64,000 bases of DNA from Sepioteuthis lessoniana. Taxonomy: Eukaryota; Mollusca; Cephalopoda; Myopsida; Loliginidae. Below the pieces are notes generated by a model, which did not search any database, was not told where the DNA came from, and saw only the letters and a list, made by a program, of their open reading frames with translations. Made by a program: the position numbers and the translations under genes. This document shows, in pieces, positions 10,710 to 21,342 of this stretch (position 1 is the first letter of the stretch; each line of letters starts with the position of its first letter). The stretch is taken from positions 41,423,247 through 41,487,246 of the forward strand of contig OY757939.1 in the NCBI GenBank assembly GCA_963585895.1, in the 5' to 3' direction.

Positions 10710-11125
10710 AGAAATGCAACTGTGTAAATAACAGGTGCATCCGGTCGAGGAATATCAGGATAACCTTGACCGTGGACGGGTTGAATGAGTGTGATTTGTG
10801 ACGCTCGCAGGAAGGAGAGTGGGCGTCGAACTATTATATAACTCAGTGCACAGGAAGCTCAATCAGTTGGAGTTAAGATGCGGTAGAGAAAACCAGCACC
10901 CAGCAGAGTGGGTCCCCAGGCCCCCGGTTGAGCAGCCCAGGAAAACTGGAAAGAAACGCTATTATGGCCAGAAGAGTGGGGGTCAATATATTACAGTTCT
11001 GTTCTGTCTCCAACTCCCTCTCACACACAACCCTTTCAATAAAATGCGAGGTATATTTTTCTAAAGAACTATGTCGCTCGTCTTTATTGTGTCTTCGTTA
11101 TGATTCTGCATGCATACAGATGTAT
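10710..11125 (+). mobile_element. Probable solo LTR
   Basis: A GC-rich island in AT-rich intron. It contains 'gagtgggcgtcgaactatta' and 'ccagaagagtgggggtcaat', with AATAAA at 11038 followed by 'gcgaggtatatttttctaaa'. That last stretch matches the minus strand of the 5360-6005 LTR near its poly(A) signal. Both ends are uncertain. Reading frames inside it are not credible genes. Confidence 0.5.
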
Positions 11126-11396
11126 ATGTATTATGTGGCTATAAAACATGAGGTTTCCATTGTAACAGTTTTACTGTTATTTATGCACCTATTTAAGAAG
11201 GAATTGAGGATTCTAATTAGCATTTCTTAATTATATCCATCATATAAAAAATTTGGATAATTAAAAATAAAAACATCCATCTATGCAAACCCCCCAAAAT
11301 TTATGATTTAGTTGGAAATTGGAAAGAAAGAGCTGCTTAAGTGTATTCCTCTTAATAAAAATCTTGGTGTGCTATTTTTGTTAGGTTATGGTTATA

Positions 11397-11424
11397 CACA
11401 CACACACACACACACATATATATA
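11397..11424. repeat. (AC)n(TA)n microsatellite
   Basis: About ten AC units pass into TA units, in unrecognised AT-rich intron. Confidence 0.88.
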
Positions 11425-11599
11425 AATAACGATGATAAATTCCTAAACCTCTCTGACCACAAACTGACACAACCACAGAAGGATTTCTTCAACTTGGGTC
11501 CAACCTGTCATCTTTTTTAAAGGATTGAACCATGTACAAAAACAAACTGAAATTTAAATCTTAGATGAAAACATACTAAAACTCCAGAAACAAAACCAT

Positions 11600-11692
11600 G
11601 TCAAAACTAAACCCCAATTAGACACTTATCAGGAAATTTGAAAGGATCTTAATGGAATTATGTAAGCAAAATGTGTCTTTATTATCTAATCA

Positions 11693-11742
<50 letters not shown>
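11600..11742 (+). repeat. Repeat family K end plus long (TA)n
   Basis: 'ggaaatttgaaaggatctta' and 'tgtctttattatctaatcaa' match the family K end at 4325-4410. At 11694-11742 a (TA)n tract of about 24 units follows directly. Confidence 0.6.
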
Positions 11743-11744
<2 letters not shown>

Positions 11745-11816
11745 AATTTTTGTAATTGATAGATTTTTAATTTCTTTTGTATATACTAGCAAAAATATGC
11801 ACCTTCTGAGCACAAT

Positions 11817-12269
11817 TACATTAAACTTATTAAAAAAAGAGAGGGTGTAATTGAAGAATATAATAGCTTAGATGTTAGCTCTTCCCCACGCTGCCATTTT
11901 TTATTGCTCTATTTTCTTAAATTAGACCGTAAAGAATAAAATTATAGTTATTTCATTAATTTAAGAACTTGATCTTTTTTTTTGTGTGTAAATATTAAAA
12001 ACATGAATATTGGGAAAAATAAAAAAAAAGTAACCTCTAATATCATTTAAAATTAAAGCATTACATTAAACTTATTTGAAACAGAAGGGGTATAATTCAA
12101 GAATACATCAGCTTGGATTCTAGCTCTTTCCATTACTCCTGGCTTTCATTGCTAAATTTTCCTAATTTAACTATTAACCTACAAAGGTTGATATGCCATA
12201 AAACCAAACCAAACTTAATTTAACTATATGACTAAATGAGACAGTTAAGAGTAAAATTACAGTTATTTC
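11817..12269. repeat. Diverged tandem duplication
   Basis: Copy 1 at 11817-11954 and copy 2 at 12062-12269 share in order 'tacattaaactta', 'agaata', 'agctctt', 'ttgct', 'attttc' and 'attacagttatttc'-like blocks. Copy 2 contains a 53-bp interruption, which is a family A tail insertion with its target duplication (12163-12227). Confidence 0.65.
12163..12227 (+). mobile_element. 41-bp family A solo tail with 12-bp TSD
   Basis: Bases 12175-12215 are only the 3' end of family A ('ggttgatatgccataaaacc' plus CAAAC). They are bounded by the exact 12-bp repeat 'taatttaactat' (12163-12174, 12216-12227). This is a severely 5'-truncated retrotransposition event. The unduplicated neighbour copy shows the empty site. 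Confidence 0.88.
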
Positions 12270-15200
12270 TTTTTCTTAATTTTTGTTCATATCTATTAAA
12301 ATAAACCCAAACTATTAGAAATCAATAATATCAAGCAAATAATCATTTAAATGAAATTTTTAAGATCCCTAAGTAAATTAGCCTTCCTATCTACTCTGTA
12401 AATCACTGTTTAGTTGTATATATAAATACTCCTGCCTGATATTAGTATGTAGATGTCAACAGTATTGATAAGATCAAATATTTTTCTTAAAATTTAAATA
12501 AAAAAAAATCATAGAGAATGTGATGTAAATAACTAAGGAAATTGTGATGGTGGTGGTGATGTAGTTTTGGTTACAGACAGAGGTACATTATCTTTATTAT
12601 AATTAGATGTTACAGTTAATGAAGAAAACATTGTATTCTGGTAGAAAATAAGTTTTAAAAAAAATTTAAATTCTTGCAAATTTCTAAAAGATGGTCTTGG
12701 CCAAAGAAGTATTTGATTTGTTACTGTATGGCCGTAATAATTGGAGTTTGGTTGTTTTTTTATTTATTTATTTTTTTTTGTCTTTTTAAAAACAATCTTG
12801 AAAAATATTTTAATATTTCTGTGCCTATCCAAAACAATCAAATACCCCAAAAGTTTTTTTTTTTTTTCTTGACTTACAAGTTCAATAGATGATTATTTCT
12901 ATTGAGTTTTACTTTATCATTCCATCATTCTACTGTTTATTACTCTCACTGACTTGGTATATATACAAGTATACTTCACCTTATGTCGGTAATTCGTTTC
13001 AGGAGAGGGTCGAATTTACTTGTCACTAGGCTAAACCACAAATAATCATTCCCAGTTCTGTATTTTATTTATAAATACATTTTTAATAATAAATGGTCAA
13101 TAAGAATCTATTCTAAGCTTACAAACAAATGAATTTTAGTTTTAAATACAATACAGAAAAAAAGTAATCTAAATTTATGAATACATGTATGTATATACTT
13201 GTAAATGTAGATGTTTACAATTTGCCAATCTTTACAGTACATTGTGGACTCTTTATTCATGAATGTGGTTTGATCTAAGCCATTATGAAATAAAATGATT
13301 TTGTAAGGTTAAATAATAAATACAGTTATTAAAATTATTTTGTGATAGAAAATAAACTAATTTATGTTAAATTTACCAATATTCACATTCATTTATTTAC
13401 ATCGTGGATGTCGATGGCTGTGAATTGTTGTGATTTTATATACTTTTATGCTTATTTATTGTACAGTAACATGATTTTATGTGCTTTTAATACTTTTCTC
13501 GTTATATTATGTCTTCAGTATTTGTGGTGGACAGATATAAAGTTGAATAGAATGACTTTAACTTGATTTTTATTTTTCCATATATTTTTTTGACAAACTA
13601 TGTATGATTGAAAATGACTTTACTTGAAATGGCATAACCCGAGGTATACCTGTACCCTTAAAACATAATGAGTTAATTTATTGGTCACACACTCTAGTTT
13701 CATTACTAATGGAAAATTCTGTCAGTACGGTAACATTTTGTATTTGTTTATTATTTGCTACAAATTCTGTCAATTATTCTATAATTAAAAAAAAATTTTT
13801 TACTTTAATAATTTTTTTAGATTTTATATCTTAGTTTTAATATAACTAGAATTTTCACAGTTACAGATACCACACTTTGATCCTAGACTAAGCACACAAT
13901 TATTACATTCATATCCTGGTTTGGAGTACTGATACATATACAAATGATGTGGATTATGCTTGTTTTTATATAAAATTGTAGTATTGTAAAGATTGTTCTT
14001 TCTGCTTTTCAAAGAGGTTAAATTTATTGATATGAAGAAGGAAGAATTAGAAACTTACCTCACTATTAATATAAAGAAGTACCTTTCTCTTTTACTTACA
14101 ATAATGCTGTGTTGGCAATTCATATTTGTTTTAATTAAGTCATAATTAAGAAAGAGAACAGTTTAGCTGATAGCATAGATGTCATAACTCATGTAATTCT
14201 TTCATTCTAAAATTGGGAATCATATTGTAAAAAGGTGTCTTGCAGGGAAGAAGCTTCTCTCTTCAAATTTTCATTTGAAAAAATGTAGGTATAATTTAGA
14301 ATTTGTATATATGTTTAAATTTCTTAAAGTTTAAAGGTTTTTTTCGATTTGTATTGTATAATATAAAGAATAATTTTATCTTTACTGACCATTAATATTG
14401 TAATGAATTCAATCCTGATTGGTGCCTTTTATTTGTGGACCTATGACAGATTTGGTTAAGTTTAGTAAATGACTCTAAACAAAATATATTTATGTTGTAA
14501 TTTCTATTGATTGATTAAGTCTATTTTTTTAATAAGGAAAAGTGAGTGAATGGTTAACCAGGTGTTACAAGCCTTCTTAATCAAACAATTTCAACTGGTG
14601 ATAAAAATTGATTACTTGTCACTTTTTCATTGGTGGAAATTAGATAGAATTTCAGTTTCTTTTGTTAAAATCCCATGAAGAAATTCTGTCAATTTGAAAA
14701 TTATCTCATATAGCAAAGTTATATGAAATAGTGTGAGTCTTCAAATTTATTATTTGTTAAATATATTTAGTTAGTATTCAATCTAAGAATTAGCTATCAT
14801 ATTTAATGTATTTTTATTTTGTTATAATGATGTCATTTTTCAAATTACCTATTTTTGAAACAGTTTATATACATTGAAATAATTTTCTATGTTATAAACA
14901 TTTGAAAATATAGATTTCAATTTTTTCATAAAAATGTCATAGAAAAAAATATATAAATAGGTCAAAGTTTCTCTGGATACAAAAGCAATAACATCTCAAT
15001 TTTAAACTTGAAAATCACTAATGATGGTTTAAAATTCTCAGGAAGAAAATTTTTAACAGTCTATACTAACTTGGACATTTGTAGTCTTGTGTAAAGACAG
15101 AATAACATCTGTAAAAGATTGTTAAAACATACCTTTTGTGGACTATAATAAAACTTGTTTGTAAGAAAGATTGCTGTCAAAATAAAATAATCCACATTGC

Positions 15201-15374
15201 ATGTAAGTGTTGACAATTTCATAAAAGTTACTGTTAGGCAGATTATTTGGCACTGTTTTTTTAATTTTTTATAAGCAATCAAAATGTTCTGAATTCTTCT
15301 AAAACACAGATTTTTTTCTCATTTCTTAAAGATAGTATTTTATTAAAAGCTCTTTAAAAAGAAACAAAGCAATT
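12270..15374. other. 3.1 kb AT-rich intron, nothing recognised
   Basis: No element, splice-flanked coding frame or structural repeat stood out on either strand. It contains long T runs and a scatter of short AT-coded frames that are typical noise. Confidence 0.45.
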
Positions 15375-15380
15375 ATATTG

Positions 15381-15628
15381 ATTAGAAAAGTGGGTGGAGT
15401 GTTCGCCAATGGTCCGGGAGACCTCAGTTCAATCCCAGGTCACGTCATACCTAAGAATTTAAAAATGGTACTTGATAGCTCCTTGCTTAACACTCAGCAA
15501 TATAAGGTACGTATCAAGGGTAAAGTGGAGCAATCCAGGGAAAGGAGTAGTGCCCTCCCCTACACCTCAGTGTAGTAGCTATTGAAAAGGGAGCCTTTTG
15601 GTCGCCAACTTTATTTACTTACTTAATA
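15381..15628 (+). mobile_element. Family B tRNA-derived SINE
   Basis: It has 'gtgggtggagtgttcgccaa', B box 'agttcaatcccaggtc', 'aaaatggtacttgatagctc' and 'taaagtggagcaatccaggg'. The end is 'tggtcgccaactttatttac' with a TTAC repeat tail. It is a nearly full-length + strand copy. Confidence 0.9.
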
Positions 15629-16496
15629 GTGCAATAGAGTTATCTTCCTTGAGAAATTAAAATTATTGAGGTGAGTGTGAACAAAGACCCTTCCCCCTCA
15701 CTCTTAGTGTTATTTTGGAAACTGTTTTATTTATATTTAGAACTTATTTTGATTAATTACTAAATTCTCTAAATAGAGAATTTAATGTTATTGCAATTAA
15801 GAAAAATCTCTCTATGATGTACTATTTTTGTTGTTCTACAGTAACATGCATACAAAAATCAGATCATTACAAAATAATATTATTACAACTCTTATTTAAC
15901 TGTAAATAAATTAAATATTGGTTGCTTAATTTTCGTCTTTATTTTGACAGATAAAATAATGCCCAAATGTAGATGAGCTGAGTTAATATAAAATATGTTT
16001 CAAGCATTTATAACAACACTATATGTACATTCATGTATAAAAAAATAAACAAGTTGTAATTGTCTATTGAAAGTGTCTATTTACCAAATTAAAACTGTTT
16101 TGCAAGATATTTTGTATTATGACTCAATAAAAAATATATTTTTGCTGCATCTTTAAGGTCATCAGTGATGGATGTTTTTTAATATAGTTTTTAAACCACA
16201 AATCTGTACTATACATAAGGTATTTAACCAAAATTATACTTGGAATTTATTTTAAAAAATTTGTCATCCAAATTTGATGAAATGAAAACTTGGGAATCAT
16301 AGTGTTATCAAGCTGAATTTCTTTAACTATTTTTACAACTAATTACAACCAAAACGGAACATTTTCACCTTAAATAATATTAAATCATTTATTAAATTTG
16401 TGCTAATTAGCACACTAATTCTTTTGATGGTAGAAGTTAAAGTGAAAATTATTATAACTACTTTTTACATTTTCATTCTTTGAATATCATTTAATA

Positions 16497-17570
16497 TTAG
16501 AACAAATCCTCGAACCAACATCCCTGCAAAACAGCTGTATGGCCACTTGCCTTCCATCTTAAACCATTTGATTGCCCAGTCAGCTGGAGCTGTAAAATAC
16601 ATTGACTGCACTTCTGCAGAGGGGTAAGACCCCCCTCCCAACGAATATCCTGTTTATGACACTAAACAATCTAATGGTGAGGTTCCAGTAATGCTGGAGC
16701 TTTGGAGAATGCATATCACCCCTTCATTGTCATCGCTCCCAAGTTCACTCTGGCCTGGAGTGGTAGCACCTGATAGGGTCATCTATGGGTCAAATAGAAC
16801 TAAAATGCATACTTATGCTTAGCTGAATTGTTTAAAATAGAACTGTTTTGACATTTAACTGTGTGTGGACAAAAACTATACTTATACTAAACTGAATTGT
16901 TTGAATTAGAAGTATTTGACTAAAATGAATAGCTTTAAATAGAAATGTTGTTGACAAACTGTGTACTTACATTTAAACTGCATACTTATGCTAAACTGAA
17001 TTGTCTGAAATGGAACTGTTTTTGCATGCTAAACTGAATTGTTTAAAATGGAACTTTTTTTTTGCATGCTAAACTGAATTGTTTGAAATAGAACTGTTTT
17101 TGACATTGAAACTGTACTTATGCTAAACTGAATTGTTTGAAATAGAACTGTTTTGACATTTAACTGTGTGTAAACAAAATCTATACTTATACTAAACTGA
17201 ATTGGATGAATTAGAACTGTTTGACTAAATTGAATAACTTGAAATAGAAATGCTTTTGATAATTGAACTGATTATTTGTATAAGAATTGATTTGGCATTA
17301 AATAACCTACAAAGGTTGATATGCCATAAAATCCAAGCAACCAAACTTTAAACCATTTAAGTAAGATGAACAAGATATGCTAGGCATTACTGGAGAAGCA
17401 GGTATGAAACCAAAAGCAATATTCTCCAATGAACTTTTACATATGGGCACACCAGTGTAGTCTGATCAGCAAAGACTTGCAAACATTGGCTCTATGTGGA
17501 CACTGGATGCAGTCTAGAGGACCTTTCAAGAGAGATGGCTGATGATTTGATGATGATGACATTGATGACT
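16497..17570 (+). mobile_element. RTE-like LINE fragment split by a family A insertion
   Basis: The LINE remnant at 16497-16569 ('caaatcctcgaaccaacatc', 'acagctgtatggccacttgc') resumes at 17348 ('aaccatttaagtaagatgaa'). It runs to 'gatgatttgatgatgatgac'. The interruption is the complete family A element at 16570-17347. Confidence 0.85.
16559..17358 (+). mobile_element. Family A element with 11-bp TSD
   Basis: The element at 16570-17347 starts 'gattgcccagtcagctggag' and ends 'ataaaatccaagcaaccaaa'. It is bounded by exact 'ttaaaccattt' (16559-16569, 17348-17358). About nine A/T-rich units ('tatgctaaactgaattgttt', 'gaaatagaactgtttt') lie between the head and the tail. Confidence 0.9.
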
Positions 17571-18358
17571 TGTGCAGCCAAAAATGACATTTCATATGAA
17601 ACAAGTCTTTTAATATATTTTTCCAACGAGCTGAATACCCATCCTGTTGAGAGAAAATTAAGTTGCAATAAATGTTTTCTTACCTTAAGAGGATTTCTGT
17701 ATACACAAAATTTTAAGAATATCTATTCATCCTAATGAAAACTTCCAACTGAATCAAAAATTTATCTGTTATATTTCTCACACTTAAAATGATTTTGATA
17801 AAATATTTTTGTATTCAGACAAAACCTTTGAAGTCAAAACATGTTGGCACAATAAATAAAACTAATCATCAAATATACCTACATATATCTTTCTTCCATT
17901 TTACCTTTTGCTACATACATTCTATTGGATTCAATTCACTTCTTCTAACACACAAAATTTTCTACTTGGCATCTATTTGTCATTATGTTAAATCCACTTG
18001 AATTTCCTACTCTGGACATGGTTATATAGAGCTGACCATGAAAAAAGAACTCATTATTTGACAGATTTTATTATTTTTAAAAATATTCATTTATTTATTT
18101 ACTGATTCTTTTACCGAGAAGCAGATTATCAGATTTAGGCAATATTAATATACATGGTGTTAAATTGAACATTTCTTAAAAGAAATTTCTGATTTTATTG
18201 ATTTGGCTTTGAATGTATTCTTGTTTTTTGGTATGTGTTCTCTCTGAGTTTTCTTAAGCTTCTGGGCATTGGCATTTGTTGGGTTTCTTTTATTAAGTTA
18301 AGATACTGTTTTCATGTTATCTTGTTATTTTCTAATTTCTACTGACTTCCATGGGACT
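17571..18358. other. AT-rich intron, nothing recognised
   Basis: No element or coding signal was recognised. The plus-strand frames at 17496-17735 and 17789-18001 are compositional. Confidence 0.45.
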
Positions 18359-18503
18359 CTACATTTGGCTTTGGTGGTGTAACGGTTACCAAGCTAGACT
18401 TGCAAACCTACACGAGTGAGTTCGAGTCTCATTGGGCGCCCCATTCATTCGGCCTTGTGCCACATCGAAGCAAAGAGCTTTGTAAATTACTACATTTGGC
18501 TTT
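18359..18503 (+). mobile_element. Family E SINE, 5'-truncated, 14-bp TSD
   Basis: The element at 18373-18489 is bounded by exact 'ctacatttggcttt' (18359-18372, 18490-18503). It begins inside the tRNA-like domain at 'ggtggtgtaacggttacc', keeps B box 'gagttcgagtctcattgg' and ends 'tttgtaaatta'. The B box still has its CpG, so it is less decayed than the copy at 9067. Confidence 0.9.
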
Positions 18504-18826
18504 TGTTTTTGGTTGGTATGCACTCTGCTGCTGATTCTATGTGAGCAGTGACAAAGTTTTTATATTCTTCATTCGGATTATACCTCTCAGATATCTCCTG
18601 AAGAGTATTGAATTTGTTTCTTACCATTATTGTATTTTTATCGCTAATATCACTATTAGTAAGTGAGGAACAGTTGTAATGTGTGGTTTTCACTGTTTGT
18701 TTTCATTCTAGATACTTTTCGATTTGAATCCCAGTGCCATCAATTCAAAAGATAAATGACTTACAGATTAGTTATGTATCTTTCTAGTTTCTTAATAGTT
18801 TATTTATTTACATTTAAGTAAGTATG

Positions 18827-19068
18827 GTTGGTGACCTTAGTCGAGGGTGACCCGAAGGTTCCCTTTCTGATAGCTACTACACCAAGGTGTAGGGGAGGGT
18901 GCTACTCCTTTCTCTGGATTGCTCCACTTTACCCTTGATATACCCTTATATTACTGAGTGTTAAGCAAGGAGGCATCAAGTACCATTTTTTGAGTCTTTG
19001 GTATGACTCGACCTGGGACTGAACCCAGGTCTCCCAGGCCATTGGCAAACACTCTAACCATCATGCCA
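18827..19068 (-). mobile_element. Family B tRNA-derived SINE
   Basis: The minus strand reads 'ggcatgatggttagagtgtt', then B box 'ggttcagtcccaggtcgagt', the family body and 'cgaaccttcgggtcaccctcg'-type end. It is full length. Confidence 0.9.
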
Positions 19069-19759
19069 ATGTCCGGTTTTTTATTTACATTTAGAGACAG
19101 ACTAATTATGTTTGCCTAAATGTTCAACCACGTAGTTTGTTGGAAGGTTTTTTTTCAAATATTAGAAACTGATTTTACTTTGATAATTTATCAAAATATA
19201 CAGAAACACATATACACAAAACTCGTCACTTCCTTTTTTTAGTTTAAAATGTACCATTTTCTTGGATCAACAAAAACTATCAGTTCATTTTGATGTTAGC
19301 ATTCATAAATACTAAAAAATGAATAACACAGCACAATTATTTATTTAAACTGTCTTTTAAAAATCCTTACATATCACCATTACTCTGATAAATACTATTA
19401 ATAAATTGAATTCACATTGAAAAGTTAATTAATAGTATAGAAGCATCATTACATATAAAAAATGTAGACTGTTTTCTTTAAAATGATAGAAGGTGGAGAC
19501 TCACACTCAGATTTATATAATGCAAATTTATAATAGATTATGATTGTGTTTGAATTAAGATGCATTATGACAAGTCTAGGGTAACCTAGTTGTAATGGCC
19601 AGCTAAACTAACTGGCCACAATTCTACAGCAAGTTAACTGGTATTTATTTTTGTAAATAGTTTTCAAGGGAAGTAACTCAATATTTAGTTCTTATCTCTC
19701 ATAACCTGTAATCATAAAATTCACAAAAAGAAATAAAAAAACTCATGTAAACTTTGATC
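19069..19759. other. AT-rich intron, nothing recognised
   Basis: Unique-looking AT-rich sequence. 'taatggccagctaaactaac' at about 19592 has a short local inverted repeat with 'ttagctggccatta'-like sequence, but nothing larger. Confidence 0.4.
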
Positions 19760-20865
19760 CAATGGTTACTATGCTAAATCTTTTATTATCAGTATCAGAC
19801 CTGATCTCCCTGAGTTTGAAATATTTGGCTTATGGTGTATAGTAAAATAGTTTCCAGCTTGAAATATTGGGTTCAAAGGTTTAAGAGATCCAAATTTGTA
19901 ATCAATTAATTGCTATTAAGTAGAGAATTTAGGTTTGTTTTTTTTATGAACTCTCATTAGAGAAGTGTAACATTCGACCACTTGTAGCATCAGATTGTTG
20001 AGCAGAAATGTTACATGAAATTAGAAATATCAAATAAAAAAAAAAAAAAGCAGTTATTGTCAAACTGATTTCAACATGGCAACTCAGACTTGATCTACTA
20101 AAAGTTTTACTAATACATCTTACCAGAATAAGACAGATATTATCTATTATGATTTACTGGATTCTGGAAAAATCACTGCAGTCTTTTACTGTTAACAGTT
20201 TGAATGTGTTAGTGGGGCATTCCATCAAGAATGTCCTGCTTTGGTTGAAAAAAATATCTTCCAACATAATTTTGTAACAAAGCTGATTTAGAAAAATATT
20301 CAACAGTTCTAATTAATACCTGTGGATTATCATTTGTTTTGATCACTAGAACATTTTCTTAGTGCCAGGATATTCAGAAATGAAGAAGATATCAATTTAA
20401 ATCCCTTAATTTTTTTTTCTTATCAAAAAGCCCAGGATGTTATCAAGCAGTAAATGGGAAAATGTTTTTATGTAGAACTTCTGTATTTAATAATAATTGT
20501 GATCCTCTTTGATTAATAAGGTCTAAATTGCTAACATTTGCATTCATTTTTATCTCCTCTTTGAAGATGCCAAACTTTATATACCTCTGAAATTGTTTTA
20601 TATAATTTCAAGTGTCAGGATTGTCATTTCATTTGTTTTGTTCCTGAAAAAACAAAGCAACAGTATCTGTTAGGTAATTGTTTTCAATTATCATTACAAA
20701 ATATCTATGTATAATGAATAAAATAGAAATTTATCATTAAGAATTAATTTTAACCATTTGAACCTGTAAGCTTGATATTTTCTATACACCATAAACCCAA
20801 TATTTCAGTGTCAGGGAGATTATATCAGGTATTATTAATGAAAGGTTTAATATAATGACCATTCA
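19760..20865. repeat. Diverged inverted repeat, possible old foldback element
   Basis: The arm at 19760-19895 ('tgatctccctgagtttgaaa', 'ggcttatggtgtatag') is matched in reverse complement at about 20735-20865. There, 'ctatacaccataaacccaat' and 'tgtcagggagattatatcag' appear. The ~840-bp spacer is AT-rich and unrecognised. No coding remnant was seen. Confidence 0.5.
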
Positions 20866-21024
20866 CTGTCTTTCTTTTAATGATAAAAAAGTAGTGGCCA
20901 TAGCTGTAACCATCCTTCAGTTATATGATGACAAACAATAATAAAACATTTGTTGAATTATTGTTTGATGACACTTTTATTTCATTCATTTGCCTTTTTA
21001 TTGCATAGAGATTTAAAATTCAAG

Positions 21025-21050
21025 CAAGATATCCTCATTTTATGTTATAT

Positions 21051-21086
<36 letters not shown>

Positions 21087-21111
21087 AGATATCCTCATTT
21101 TATGTTATATA
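21025..21111. repeat. (TA)n flanked by a perfect direct repeat
   Basis: The 26-27 bp sequence starting 'caagatatcctcattttatg' occurs at 21025-21051 and again at 21085-21111, on either side of about sixteen TA units. It lies 108 bp upstream of a PIK3C3 exon. Confidence 0.85.
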
Positions 21112-21218
21112 GAATTCTTTTTTCAATCAGTTTAATTAATATACATAATATCCTCTTAGACATTGTGCTAATGTTAGAGATTATTACTATATGTATATAT
21201 GTTCTTTTGTTTTTCTAG

Positions 21219-21342
21219 AACATTCCGACAAGGTATGCATGATTTGCAGGTGTGGCCTAATGTTGTAGCTGATCCTACTCCTCAATCCACAACACCTGGC
21301 AAATCTAAAGATAAGAATGATCAAATGAGCTGCTTACTCAAG
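21219..21342 (+). CDS. PIK3C3: PIK3C3 internal exon (C2 domain and linker)
   Basis: The exon is 124 bp, from acceptor 'tttttctag' to donor 'gtaacc', ending in phase 0. It encodes 'TFRQGMHDLQVWPNVVADP', a VPS34-specific block, then a polar stretch rich in Thr, Ser, Pro and Lys, and 'DQMSCLLK'. The polar stretch appears one or two residues shorter than in vertebrates (comparison from memory). It lies where the C2 helical-hairpin insert of VPS34 begins. The upstream intron is 15 kb and the downstream one 7.6 kb. Confidence 0.94.
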
